NCBI GenBank assembly: GCA_022181065.1
Contig: BQMY01000084.1
Coordinates: 26,755-90,754, forward strand
Direction: 5' to 3'
Length of the DNA: 64,000 nt
Source of the DNA: Melioribacteraceae bacterium
GTDB lineage: Bacteria; Bacteroidota; Ignavibacteria; Ignavibacteriales; Melioribacteraceae
The first letter of the stretch is position 1; the number at the start of each line of letters is the position of its first letter. The position numbers and the translations under genes were made by a program. Under the pieces are notes generated by a model. It was not told the DNA's origin and did not search any database. It saw only the letters and a program-made list of their open reading frames with translations. Shown one piece after another: positions 35,431-45,110 of the stretch.

Positions 35431-38190
35431 TTAGAATACCTGAATACCAAGGTTGAATATCATAGTTCTTTCAGCTCCTGGAAGGAAACCATAGTTGTCA
35501 CCTTTCTGCCAGTATTCTTCGTTCAATACGTTGTTAATATGCAGAGAAAGATTAACAGGCATGTTATAAAGTTTAAGCTCATAACCTGTAACAAAATCGA
35601 TAACCATAGCTGATGGAAGAGTAGCACTATCTTCAACAGAGTTACCGGCAGCGTCAACTTCAACAGCAACTTCAGAGTTATCTTCAAGAACATAAATATC
35701 CTGATAGTATCTCATCGCCGCGGAGAAGTAAAATCCTGAAATTCCATAGTTCAAAGTAGCGCCCATGATTGTCTGAGGCATACCAACTTCAACTCTGTTA
35801 CCGAATTTATCAGTGAAACTGCTGTGTAATTTATTTTCGCCGGAATCCCATGTACCGCTTCCGTCCGCGTCATTATAATCAACACCGGCAACTACGTTTT
35901 CATTAGAATAAAGGTACTGCGCACCTTCCGAGTTTTCCGGTTCTCCCCATTCGTTGCTTGCGAAGCTGGCGTTAACTCCAAGCTGAAGATTATATGGAAG
36001 AGCAAAGCTAAGCGCGATTTCATGACCCTGATATGTTGATTCACCAATAGGAATATAGCGACGACCTTTATAGTCATATCCCGGAGTATTAGCTTTTGTA
36101 GGATCTGCCAATTGGAGTGCTTTACCGTCAAAGGCGATATTATAGAAGTTATATTTACCATTAACAGCCCACTGACCAAAATCTTTATTCACACCAAGAC
36201 CAAGTTCGATATCTGAAGTTTCTTCAAGGTCAAGAGCATCGTTCGGAGAACCATAACCGAAGAAATATTTTACACGTGGTTCGTTGACAGCCATCGACCA
36301 GTTTGCGAATACGTTTAACCATTCAGTTACGTTGTAGTTCGCGCCAAGTTTTGGTGAGATAAAGTTGTAAGATTTATCATAATCCCATAGAGAGTAAACA
36401 GCGCCGTTTGGACCTACCCATGTACCGTTACCTTTATCTGTACCATCAATTGATAGAGGATAGTTGTTGCTTGAAGGTACATCTTCTTTAATATTGTAAT
36501 TCATTGTTGAGAACTGAAGGTCAGTCATAATATTCAAGTCACCGAATCTCCATAGAGCATGGGCAAATGTAGTGAACTGAGGTTTGGTTGTTGTGTAATC
36601 GTAATAAAGTTCACCATTACCAAATTTCTGACCGTTATTACCAATATAATAAGTGATATCACTGTTTGAGAAGGTATTAAGAACTTCACCTGCGTGACGA
36701 GCATCCCAGTAACGAAGCTCAACACCAAAACTAAGATCATGAACACCCATCAAACGGGTTGAAAAGTTTGACAAGATACCTGTCTGGAAATGATCAGAAT
36801 AGTTACGATATTGATAAACCGAGCTGCCTGCTGTGTTGATCGCGTTGTAAGTCATAAGACCATTTGCGTCTCTTGCTACTTTGTAATAAGAGTTAAGGTT
36901 TTCACCATAACCGTAACCTTTTGAGACGAAGAAAGTTGTAGTAATTTTTGATTCATCACTCATTGAGTAATTATGATGAATTTCAAATTGTGGTTTGTGA
37001 TAAACATTGTTATCGAAAGAAGCGCGATCGTTACCGATTACCAATCCGCCTTTCTGATCTGCGAAACTTGTACCAGGGTTGATAGTCATGAATATTACAT
37101 CAAAAAGAGAAGTTCCTCTGTCTGCATAAGGAGTACCGTCAATCATACCCTCAGCTACGTGAGGATGACCGTTCCAGTCGCGACCATATTTTGCGAAATC
37201 CGCAGCGGGAAATCCGTAATATGAATAAGCGTGGTACTGAGGAGCACCATGAAGAATAACTTTAAATGTGTTTTTATCATTAGGGAAATACATTGCTGAG
37301 AAGTAATACTGCATTCCTTCATAATAAGTTGATTGTCTCCATCCGTTACCCTGCATGTAGTTAACACGACCAATGAAGGCAAATTTATCATTCATAAGAC
37401 CTGAATTATAATCAACACCATATTTCATAATTCCGTACTGACCAAAAGTACCTGTCAGACCGAGAGATTTAGCCGCCGGAGCGTCTTTAGTAACAACGTT
37501 GATAGATCCGCCGAGAGCACCTGATCCATAAAGTGATGAACCAACTCCTCGCTGTACCTGAATTGACTGGCTTGCCGCGGGTAATGAACCCCAGTTAGAC
37601 CAGTAAACTTTTTTGGATTCAGGGTCGTTTACAGGAACGTTGTTGATCATAACAGCGATTCGCTGTTCGTCAAAACCGCGGATAAATACTTTTGAGTCGC
37701 CCATACCGCTACCGCCATCGGAAGTAACATAAACACCGGGTGTATTAGCGAACAAGTGAGGAACATCCTGTACGTTGAATTTTTTGCTTATTTCATCTTC
37801 GCCAACGTTTGTAAAGGCAACCGGAGTTTCACGTTCTTTAGCGATGTTGCCGGCAACGACAACTTCTGAAAGTTTTACATCAACTGAACGAAGAGAGAAA
37901 TTTAATTCCAAAGTTCTGTCAGCAACTATTGTTACTGTTTCAGTACGTTTTGTGTAACCAATCATTGAAACCGCAACTGTTGCATCACCGGCGGGAATAT
38001 TTTTGATAACATATTCGCCGTTAGCATCTGTTGAAGCGCCAAAGGTGGTGTTTAAAACAATAACATTAACACCGGTAAGTACTTCACCGCTACCATCGGT
38101 TACAATACCTTTAATGTTACCTGTCTGTGCCATGACAGCAAATGGAGCGAGCACAAAAACAAACAAAAAAGTAAATAGTTTACTTCTCAT
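35431..38190 (-). CDS. TonB-dependent outer-membrane receptor with carboxypeptidase-like N-terminal domain
   Basis: A 919-residue receptor with a signal peptide (ends FAVMAQ), a CarboxypepD-reg-like domain (about 23-105, GIVTDGSGEVLTGVNVIVL), a plug domain (about 125-235, with PGVYVTSDGG, VFIRGFDEQRIAVMINNVPVND and GALGGSINVVTK) and a 22-strand barrel ending in a terminal aromatic (FNLGIQVF). Energised uptake through TonB is implied. The substrate cannot be read: no SusD partner, siderophore gene or metal regulator is adjacent. AGGAG precedes the start. The gene is divergent from the ABC exporter. Confidence 0.92.
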   Translation of the reverse strand: MRSKLFTFLFVFVLAPFAVMAQTGNIKGIVTDGSGEVLTGVNVIVLNTTFGASTDANGEYVIKNIPAGDATVAVSMIGYTKRTETVTIVADRTLELNFSLRSVDVKLSEVVVAGNIAKERETPVAFTNVGEDEISKKFNVQDVPHLFANTPGVYVTSDGGSGMGDSKVFIRGFDEQRIAVMINNVPVNDPESKKVYWSNWGSLPAASQSIQVQRGVGSSLYGSGALGGSINVVTKDAPAAKSLGLTGTFGQYGIMKYGVDYNSGLMNDKFAFIGRVNYMQGNGWRQSTYYEGMQYYFSAMYFPNDKNTFKVILHGAPQYHAYSYYGFPAADFAKYGRDWNGHPHVAEGMIDGTPYADRGTSLFDVIFMTINPGTSFADQKGGLVIGNDRASFDNNVYHKPQFEIHHNYSMSDESKITTTFFVSKGYGYGENLNSYYKVARDANGLMTYNAINTAGSSVYQYRNYSDHFQTGILSNFSTRLMGVHDLSFGVELRYWDARHAGEVLNTFSNSDITYYIGNNGQKFGNGELYYDYTTTKPQFTTFAHALWRFGDLNIMTDLQFSTMNYNIKEDVPSSNNYPLSIDGTDKGNGTWVGPNGAVYSLWDYDKSYNFISPKLGANYNVTEWLNVFANWSMAVNEPRVKYFFGYGSPNDALDLEETSDIELGLGVNKDFGQWAVNGKYNFYNIAFDGKALQLADPTKANTPGYDYKGRRYIPIGESTYQGHEIALSFALPYNLQLGVNASFASNEWGEPENSEGAQYLYSNENVVAGVDYNDADGSGTWDSGENKLHSSFTDKFGNRVEVGMPQTIMGATLNYGISGFYFSAAMRYYQDIYVLEDNSEVAVEVDAAGNSVEDSATLPSAMVIDFVTGYELKLYNMPVNLSLHINNVLNEEYWQKGDNYGFLPGAERTMIFNLGIQVF

Positions 38191-38611
38191 TGTTTCTCCT
38201 GTTTTGTATGGTTGTATTATTAAAAATGCTTTTAAGGTGTGAATAACTTTTTATAGGACTAATCAAGAACATTTTGATCTGAAGTTTTACTGAAATAGAG
38301 TTATTTTCAAATGCCAAATAGTTTTGTCAAGGGAAAAATAAATCAATGATTTTTTATTTCCAAATGCTAATTTATGAAAAAAACTTCACCATCAATATTA
38401 GCAAATTGTTAATTGTGTTAAGTCGATATTATTTAATGATTTATTCGAAATGAGCCTGAAAACAAAATAATTTTTATCTTCTGTTTTTTTAGAAAAGGAC
38501 ACTTTGTGCTAATTAAAACGTCTAAGTTGTTTTTGTTATGAACTATTATTTCGGGTAATTGTTTAAATTAGGTATTCGAATTACAAACTATACTTTTGGC
38601 ATGTTAAATTT
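38191..38611. other. 421-bp divergent intergenic region
   Basis: AT-rich and without a gene. It separates the leftward TonB receptor and the rightward ABC exporter and should hold both promoters. Short CAAATGC repeats occur at about 38309 and 38362, but I see no convincing operator or riboswitch. Confidence 0.45.
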
Positions 38612-40360
38612 ATGGATAAACTCTCTTCACTCACCAAATATTTTAAACGCTACAAAGGAAAACTCGGGCTTGGTATATTATTTATTCTAATCTCTGATGT
38701 GGCACAGGTCTATATTCCACTGTTATTAAAGGATAGTATTGAGATTATCCAGAATAATGGTGATTATTCAAAGTTATTTGATTACGCGCTTCTAATGACC
38801 GGAGCAGCTCTTCTTGCGGGCTTATTCCGCTTTTTGATAAGAATGACAATCATTGTTGTATCCCGTGAAATTGAATATGATCTGCGATACGATTTCTGGG
38901 CACATCTGCAGAGACTTCCAATGAGGTTTTACCAGAACAACACTACCGGAAATCTTATGGCTCATGCAACTAATGATATAAGTGCTGTGAGAATGTATGT
39001 TGGTCCGGCTGTTATGTATTCCATTGATACACTTACAAAATTTGTGATAACTATTTCAATAATGATGGTGTTAAGTTGGGAACTTACCGTATATACTCTT
39101 ATACCATTACCGTTTCTTTCATATATAGTTTATAAACTAAGCACTAAAATTCATGAAAAATTCACTTTAATTCAGGAGAAGTTTTCAGATTTGACCACGT
39201 TGGCTCAAGAGAATTTTGCAGGAATACGTGTTATTAAGTCGTACGTAAGAGAAGATAACGAGATAAATAAATTCATAAACATGAATAAAGAATATCTCGA
39301 ACGGAACATGGACAAAGTGAAAATCCAGGCTTTGTTCATGCCTATATTATTCCTCATATCTGGCATTTCGATTATAGTTGTTGTCTGGGCCGGTGGTACC
39401 ATGGTCATTGATGGCAGTTTAACCCTTGGCGATATGTCAGCCTTTATTATCTATCTCGGGATGTTAATTTGGCCAATGATAGCGTTTGGATGGGTCGCGA
39501 ACATCATTCAGCAGGCTTCGGCAAGTATGAAAAGGCTTGGTAAAATCTGGCGTGAAAAACAGGAGATTGAAGATGGCAAGTTAACGCATCACGCCATTAA
39601 CATGGTATCGGGTGGAATAAAATTCAATAATGTTTCTTACAAGTATGCCGAAAACTTGCCCTACGCGCTAAAAAATATAAATATTGAGATAAAACCTGGT
39701 GAAACCGCAGCTTTTATTGGTCACACAGGCTCAGGTAAAACTACTTTGTTAAATCTTATCCCAAGGTTTTTCGATATAAACGAAGGTGAAATTTTAATAG
39801 ATGGTCGTAATATTCATGAAATTCCGCTTAAAGTATTACGACGAAGTGTTGGAATGGTACCGCAGGAAACATTTTTATTCTCTGATACCATCAGGAATAA
39901 TATTCTTTATGGTACGGTAAATTCCAGTGAGGAAAAAATGCTCGAGGCGGCCCGTATTTCATTGTTAAATAATGATGTGGATCAGTTTAACAAAGGGTAT
40001 GATACTATACTTGGTGAAAGAGGTATTACACTTTCGGGAGGACAGAAACAGCGTACATGTCTTGCTCGAGCAATAGCTATCGATCCTTCGATTCTCATTC
40101 TCGATGATTCTTTTTCAGCTGTTGACACTAACACGGAAGAGGCAATTCTTGAAAATCTCAGGGGATATATGAAAAACAGGACGAGCATCATTGTTTCGCA
40201 CAGAATATCTACTGTTAAAAACGCTGATAAAATTTACGTCCTGAAAGATGGAAGTATTGCCGAACAGGGAAGGCATGATGAACTTGTCGCTTCGGAAGGA
40301 ATATACGCGGAACTGCACTACAAACAACTTTTGGAAGAAGAATTAAAGGAACTGAACTGA
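38612..40360 (+). CDS. ABC exporter half-transporter with degenerate Walker B (subunit 1 of a heterodimer)
   Basis: A 582-residue fused membrane-ATPase half-transporter of the MsbA/BmrCD type. Six transmembrane helices fill about residues 15-310. The nucleotide-binding domain has Walker A GHTGSGKTT, the canonical signature LSGGQKQR, and Walker B ILILDDSFSAVD. The catalytic glutamate after Walker B is therefore aspartate, a change typical of the degenerate site in heterodimeric exporters. The switch histidine is present (SHRIS). The partner gene starts 3 bases later. The transported substrate is unknown; drugs or lipids are usual for this family. Confidence 0.92.
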   Translation: MDKLSSLTKYFKRYKGKLGLGILFILISDVAQVYIPLLLKDSIEIIQNNGDYSKLFDYALLMTGAALLAGLFRFLIRMTIIVVSREIEYDLRYDFWAHLQRLPMRFYQNNTTGNLMAHATNDISAVRMYVGPAVMYSIDTLTKFVITISIMMVLSWELTVYTLIPLPFLSYIVYKLSTKIHEKFTLIQEKFSDLTTLAQENFAGIRVIKSYVREDNEINKFINMNKEYLERNMDKVKIQALFMPILFLISGISIIVVVWAGGTMVIDGSLTLGDMSAFIIYLGMLIWPMIAFGWVANIIQQASASMKRLGKIWREKQEIEDGKLTHHAINMVSGGIKFNNVSYKYAENLPYALKNINIEIKPGETAAFIGHTGSGKTTLLNLIPRFFDINEGEILIDGRNIHEIPLKVLRRSVGMVPQETFLFSDTIRNNILYGTVNSSEEKMLEAARISLLNNDVDQFNKGYDTILGERGITLSGGQKQRTCLARAIAIDPSILILDDSFSAVDTNTEEAILENLRGYMKNRTSIIVSHRISTVKNADKIYVLKDGSIAEQGRHDELVASEGIYAELHYKQLLEEELKELN

Positions 40361-40363
40361 TTT

Positions 40364-42151
40364 ATGGCTCCCTCTAAAGATGATGAAATATTAGGTAAAG
40401 CATACGATTCGAAATTAATGAAACGCTTGTTGGGTTATGTAAAACCTTACAAACATTATGTGATTATAGCGATCCTTCTTAATATAGTTGTTGCTGCACT
40501 AGGACCTGTGCGTCCCTACTTAACCAAAATCGCTATCGATGATTATATTGCCCGGAGTAATTATGACGGACTTATGTATATAACTCTGCTGCTGTTAGGA
40601 TCATTATTCTTTCAAGCGATAATTCAATATTTTCTTACATATTTTACTCAGTTGATGGGGCAGAAGATAATTTATGATCTGCGCGTTAAACTCTTCAAGC
40701 ATGTTCAAAGACTAGCCCTCAAATATTTTGATAAAACACCTCTCGGCAGGATTGTAACGAGAACAACAAATGATGTTGAATCACTAAATGAACTCTTCTC
40801 CTCAGGAATAGTTATGGTGTTTAGTGATATTTTTATAATTCTCTGGATATTGATATTTATGTTCTCACTCTCGTGGGACTTGTCGCTGGTTACATTGTCT
40901 GTGCTACCGATTCTGATTTACGCTACTTTTCTCTTCAGAAGGAAAGTAAGGGAATCATACCGCGATGTTCGTTTTCATCTCGCGAGGTTAAATTCGTTTA
41001 TGCAGGAACGAATAGGCGGGATGAGTATCATGCAGCTCTTCTCTAAAGAAAAGGATGAACTTAAATCATTCGGCAGTATCAATGCTGACCATAAAAAAGC
41101 GAATGTTGATTCAATCTATTATTATGCCGTATTTTTCCCTGTAGTTGAAATTTTAAGTGCTGTCGCGGTTGCTCTTATCGTTTGGTATGGTGGTGGTGAA
41201 GTTGTACAATCCAGTATGACGATTGGTGTATTATTCGCTTTCATTCAGTACACCGAGATGTTCTTCAGACCAATCAGGGATCTTTCAGAAAAGTATAATA
41301 TCATGCAGACTGCTATGGCATCTTCAGAGAGGATTTTCAAACTGCTTGATAACGATACATTCATTAAAAACAATGAAAATGGAGTTGTACCTGAAGATAT
41401 TAAAGGTGAAATAGAATTTAAGGATGTAAGTTTTGCCCATAACAGTAACGATTATGTACTGAAAAACATATCCTTTAAAATTAATCCGGGTGAAACCGTC
41501 GCGATAGTGGGGGCGACCGGTGCGGGTAAGACAAGTATAATTAATATTCTTACCCGATTTTACGATATTCAGAAAGGCTCAATTCTGGTAGATGGAGTTG
41601 ATATCCGCGATATGGATAAGCGCGACCTGCGGCAGTTCATTTCAATAGTATTGCAGGATGTGTTTTTATTCAGTGGTACGATTAAATCCAACATTAGTCT
41701 CGATTCAGAAGAGATATCTGAAGAACAGGTAATTGAAGCGGCAAAAACTGTTGGCGCGTTTGGTTTTATCGACCGTTTACCCGCAAAATTTGATGAAGTT
41801 GTAAAAGAAAAAGGATCAACTTTATCTGTTGGGCAAAAACAGCTTATTTCGTTTGCCCGCGCGCTTGCATATAATCCTCAAATACTTATATTGGATGAAG
41901 CAACTTCCAGCGTAGATACTGAGACAGAACTTCTTATCCAGAAGGCGATTGAAAAGCTTTTGGTTGGAAGAACTTCTATTGTTATTGCGCATCGATTATC
42001 AACCATCCAGAATGCTGATAAAATTCTGGTAATGCATAAAGGTGAGGTACGTGAAATAGGTACCCATCAGGAACTACTTGCGCAAAAAGGTATCTATTAC
42101 CGTTTGTATCAGTTGCAATATAAGGATCAGGAAATAACCAAAACGGCTTAA
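40364..42151 (+). CDS. ABC exporter half-transporter with canonical Walker B (subunit 2 of a heterodimer)
   Basis: A 595-residue partner of the preceding half-transporter. Six transmembrane helices are followed by an ATPase domain with Walker A GATGAGKTS, Walker B ILILDEATSSVD (catalytic Glu intact) and H-switch AHRLS. The signature is LSVGQ, where consensus is LSGGQ. With the upstream subunit this gives one consensus ATP site (this Walker B plus partner LSGGQ) and one degenerate site (partner DD plus this LSVGQ), as in BmrCD and TM287/288. Confidence 0.92.
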   Translation: MAPSKDDEILGKAYDSKLMKRLLGYVKPYKHYVIIAILLNIVVAALGPVRPYLTKIAIDDYIARSNYDGLMYITLLLLGSLFFQAIIQYFLTYFTQLMGQKIIYDLRVKLFKHVQRLALKYFDKTPLGRIVTRTTNDVESLNELFSSGIVMVFSDIFIILWILIFMFSLSWDLSLVTLSVLPILIYATFLFRRKVRESYRDVRFHLARLNSFMQERIGGMSIMQLFSKEKDELKSFGSINADHKKANVDSIYYYAVFFPVVEILSAVAVALIVWYGGGEVVQSSMTIGVLFAFIQYTEMFFRPIRDLSEKYNIMQTAMASSERIFKLLDNDTFIKNNENGVVPEDIKGEIEFKDVSFAHNSNDYVLKNISFKINPGETVAIVGATGAGKTSIINILTRFYDIQKGSILVDGVDIRDMDKRDLRQFISIVLQDVFLFSGTIKSNISLDSEEISEEQVIEAAKTVGAFGFIDRLPAKFDEVVKEKGSTLSVGQKQLISFARALAYNPQILILDEATSSVDTETELLIQKAIEKLLVGRTSIVIAHRLSTIQNADKILVMHKGEVREIGTHQELLAQKGIYYRLYQLQYKDQEITKTA

Positions 42152-42167
42152 CTAATTAGAGGATCAT

Positions 42168-43196
42168 ATGCCCAAACAACGCTTTATGACCCTTCCACGG
42201 CATATTTTGGAAGGTGAGAAAAAGCATCCCGAAGCAACGGGTGAACTTTCCGCACTTCTATCACAAATCGCGTTAGCAGCAAAAACAATATCACTTGAAG
42301 TAAATAAAGCGGGCTTAGCTGATATACTCGGCTTTACCGGCGAAACGAACACACATGGCGAACAGGTTAAAAAACTTGACATGTTTGCTCATGAAATTAT
42401 GATACGCGCCCTCGATCACGGAGGTCACTTTTGTGTTATGGCTTCCGAAGAGGAAGAAGATATAATTCACATTCCCTCTCATCACGACATTGGTAAATAC
42501 GTCATCCTTTTTGATCCGCTCGATGGTTCATCAAATATTGACGCAAATGTTTCGATTGGAACTATATTCTCAATTTATAAAAGAATTTCACCGGAGGGAA
42601 CCCCCGGTACGCTTGAGGATTGTCTTCAACCGGGAACTGAACAAGTGGCTGCCGGTTATATTGTTTATGGTTCATCTACCATATTTGTTTATACTACAGG
42701 CGAAGGTGTTTATGGTTTTACCCTTGACCCCGCGTTTGGTGAGTTTCTTCTTTCCCATGACGATATAAAAATTTCCAAAACCTGTAGTATATACAGCCTG
42801 AATGAAGGTAACTACAAATATTGGAATAACGGACTTAAAAAATACATCAAGTATCTGCAGGATGCAGATGATCAGCGCGGAAAACCATATACCGCCAGAT
42901 ATATTGGTTCAATGGTTGCGGATGTTCACCGAAATCTTCTGTACGGCGGAATTTATATTTATCCTGCCGATAAAAGGAGTCCTACCGGAAAACTGCGATT
43001 AATGTATGAATGTAATCCGATGGCATTTATTGTAGAAGCTGCGGGTGGAAGAGCAATTTGCGGTCACAGACGCATAATGGAAATTGAACCTGAAAGTCTC
43101 CATCAGCGGGTACCGATTTATATCGGAAGCGAAGAAGCTGTGAATGAGGTTGAAAAATACCTTAAAGAATATGGCGATGTTGACCTGACGAATTAG
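42168..43196 (+). CDS. fbp: Class I fructose-1,6-bisphosphatase
   Basis: A 342-residue class I FBPase that hydrolyses fructose 1,6-bisphosphate in gluconeogenesis. The metal-binding signature FDPLDGSSNIDANVSIGTIF is present, along with the ASEEEED metal loop and the C-terminal KLRLMYECNPMAFIVEAAGG element. Together with pckA at 58 kb it indicates active gluconeogenesis. AGAGGA precedes the ATG. It starts 16 bases after the ABC exporter gene; whether the two are linked functionally is doubtful. Confidence 0.96.
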   Translation: MPKQRFMTLPRHILEGEKKHPEATGELSALLSQIALAAKTISLEVNKAGLADILGFTGETNTHGEQVKKLDMFAHEIMIRALDHGGHFCVMASEEEEDIIHIPSHHDIGKYVILFDPLDGSSNIDANVSIGTIFSIYKRISPEGTPGTLEDCLQPGTEQVAAGYIVYGSSTIFVYTTGEGVYGFTLDPAFGEFLLSHDDIKISKTCSIYSLNEGNYKYWNNGLKKYIKYLQDADDQRGKPYTARYIGSMVADVHRNLLYGGIYIYPADKRSPTGKLRLMYECNPMAFIVEAAGGRAICGHRRIMEIEPESLHQRVPIYIGSEEAVNEVEKYLKEYGDVDLTN

Positions 43197-43207
43197 ACGT
43201 TTCGAAA

Positions 43208-43235
43208 ATCCCTCATCAAAAAATGAGGGGTTTTA
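43208..43235. terminator. Terminator between convergent fbp and YpdA-like genes
   Basis: A 7-bp perfect stem CCCTCAT / ATGAGGG with a 6-base loop is followed by GTTTTATTT on the plus strand and a shorter T-run on the minus strand. It lies 13 bases past the fbp stop codon. Confidence 0.8.
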
Positions 43236-43241
43236 TTTATT

Positions 43242-44207
43242 CTATTTTCGTGTTTTGGATTTTATATTCCCCACAATATTCTTTGCGTGGTATCGCGAGT
43301 TTTCAATAAACCATTTACCAGTATCCATTCCACCACAGACCACACCGGCGAGATATAACCCTGAAATGTTTGTCTCAAATGTATTTTCGTCGTGGTGCGG
43401 TATTTTCTTCTCTCCCCCTGTGAGTGCAATTCCTGACTTTTCAAGTAAATTATAATCAGGTTTGTAGCCTGTCATAGCGAGCACAAAATCGTTTTCAATT
43501 GTTACGATTCCTTCGGGAGTTTGAACTATTACTGTGTCTGGTGTAATTTCCAAAACTTCGGAATTAAAATAAGCTGTGATGGAACCTTCATTGATTCTGT
43601 TCTCAATATCGGGGCGTACCCAGTATTTTACTCCATCATCAATTTTATCGGAACGTATAACCATTGTTACCTCTGCACCTCGACGATAGGTCTCCAGCGC
43701 GACATCAACCCCGGAATTACCACCGCCAACAACCAGAATTTTTTGTTCGTTAAAAGGATGTGGTTCCTTATAATAATGGAATACTTTGGGGAGTTCCTCT
43801 CCGGGTACCCCCATCAGGTTAGGGTACATAAAAAATCCGGTGGCGATTACTACGTTTTTTGCTTTATACTCATTTTTTGAAGTAAAAACATTAAATGCGC
43901 CATCTTGTTTTTCTACAGATGTCACTTCTTTATAAAGATTAACTTCAAGACTATGGGAAGTTTTTACCCGTCTGTAATACTCCAAAGCTTCGGTGCGTGT
44001 GGGTTTCATACCATGCGAAATAAAAGGTACATCGCCTATTTCCAGACGTTCACTCGTGGAAAAGAATACCATATTCAGAGGATAATTAAAGATAGAATCT
44101 ACAAGTGTTCCTTTTTCGAGAACTATATAGTTTAGATTCTGTCTTTTTGCTTCAATGGCGCATGCGAGTCCTATCGGTCCCGCGCCTACTATGATTAGAT
44201 CGTACAT
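43242..44207 (-). CDS. ypdA: YpdA-family FAD/NAD(P)-dependent (putative bacillithiol disulfide) reductase
   Basis: A 321-residue flavoprotein with an N-terminal FAD-binding GAGPIGLACAIEA motif, an NAD(P)-binding GGGNSGVDVALETYRRGAEVT motif in the middle, and a C-terminal GLYLAGVVCGGMDTGK element. The order and the FFSTSERLEIGD segment are typical of YpdA (Bdr), the reductase that recycles oxidised bacillithiol. It lacks the CxxC of thioredoxin reductase, which supports this subfamily. A bacilliredoxin gene is found in the suf operon of this same window. The thiol substrate is inferred from the family. Confidence 0.83.
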   Translation of the reverse strand: MYDLIIVGAGPIGLACAIEAKRQNLNYIVLEKGTLVDSIFNYPLNMVFFSTSERLEIGDVPFISHGMKPTRTEALEYYRRVKTSHSLEVNLYKEVTSVEKQDGAFNVFTSKNEYKAKNVVIATGFFMYPNLMGVPGEELPKVFHYYKEPHPFNEQKILVVGGGNSGVDVALETYRRGAEVTMVIRSDKIDDGVKYWVRPDIENRINEGSITAYFNSEVLEITPDTVIVQTPEGIVTIENDFVLAMTGYKPDYNLLEKSGIALTGGEKKIPHHDENTFETNISGLYLAGVVCGGMDTGKWFIENSRYHAKNIVGNIKSKTRK

Positions 44208-44328
44208 ATTAAAATAATTTGGATTCAGGTAAAAAAATCGTTAACAAGAAAATTTGTTAAATAGTGCCTTGCAAAATAGTTAATTAACTGTTTAATTAGA
44301 ACCTTTTATTATTGAGATAAACTGCAAA

Positions 44329-44745
44329 ATGAGTAAAAAGAAACCACAATATTTTTATCAGCAATCGGGTGTTATACCATATAAAATTGAGAATAACGAA
44401 CTAAAGGTATTATTAATTACATCAAGAAAAGGTAAAAAGTGGAAAATACCCAAAGGAATTGTTGAACCGGCTTTATCCCCTTCAGATTCCGCTGCGAAAG
44501 AGGCCTTCGAAGAAGCCGGTATTTTAGGGAAAGTAGATAAAGCCGAGATAGGAAGCTACAAATATTTCAAGTGGGGTGGGGAAATAAGTGTTTCATTATT
44601 TGCTATGAAAGTTGAGAGGGAGCTTGATACCTGGGAAGAAGATTTCAGACATCGAAAATGGGTTACTCCCGAAGAAGCAGTTGTGCTTGTTGAAGAAACA
44701 GAACTTAGAAGAGTGATATTAAGATTAGACCGACGTTTTTATTAG
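44329..44745 (+). CDS. Nudix hydrolase
   Basis: A 138-residue single-domain Nudix protein. The Nudix box runs from Gly43 (GIVEPALSPSDSAAKEAFEEAG in outline): the core glutamates Glu58, Glu61 and Glu62 are kept, but the first Glu of GX5E is Leu49 and the Arg of REUXEE is Lys57. These changes occur in some diadenosine/diphosphoinositol-polyphosphate-type subfamilies, so activity is likely but the substrate is unknown. It is divergent from the YpdA-like gene. Confidence 0.85.
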   Translation: MSKKKPQYFYQQSGVIPYKIENNELKVLLITSRKGKKWKIPKGIVEPALSPSDSAAKEAFEEAGILGKVDKAEIGSYKYFKWGGEISVSLFAMKVERELDTWEEDFRHRKWVTPEEAVVLVEETELRRVILRLDRRFY

Positions 44746-45110
44746 AGATGCCCGCATTTTACAATTATCATTTTTTTTCATTTCGATAAGAATTTCTAAA
44801 CCTGGACTTTATTTGAGCTTCTCTTTCTATTCCTATCAATATCATTATGATGAGTAGTTTTTGGAAACTCCCAATTCGCGGGAAAATCTATGGGTTTTAT
44901 TTCTTCTCTTTGTAATTTATATTGTATTGAAGAAAAAATCATGATTTTCTAAATTTTCTTCATTGGTTCCGTGCAAAACAAATTTTTTTTATGCTTATCT
45001 TTGGTTGTGACAATTTGTGACAAACCTTTACTTCGTCATGACAACTTGTCACGGAACCATCCCGTCTTAATAGACAGAAAAACAAAAAATCTATTAAACG
45101 GGAGTTAGAA
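44746..45110 (+). other. 365-bp intergenic region with operator-like repeats
   Basis: AT-rich and without a gene. Its right part holds two direct TTGTGACAA repeats, a TGACAA-c-TTGTCA palindrome and a long-range inverted repeat; these are listed separately. It forms the upstream region of the small exported protein at 45111. Confidence 0.6.
44965..45058 (+). promoter_or_regulatory. Cluster of TTGTGACAA motifs and a flanking inverted repeat
   Basis: TTGTGACAA occurs at 45005-45013 and again at 45015-45023, exactly 10 bp apart, which places both on one DNA face. A palindrome TGACAA-c-TTGTCA follows at 45039-45051. The group is bracketed by GGTTCCGTG (44965-44973) and its reverse complement CACGGAACC (45050-45058). 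This looks like a cooperative repressor or activator binding region, or a structured 5' leader. It lies 52 bases before the start at 45111. Confidence 0.55.

Noticed and set aside
43521..43880. A 119-residue open frame antisense to the YpdA-like gene
   Set aside because: Opposite strand of a conserved flavoprotein; no ribosome-binding site or family similarity.
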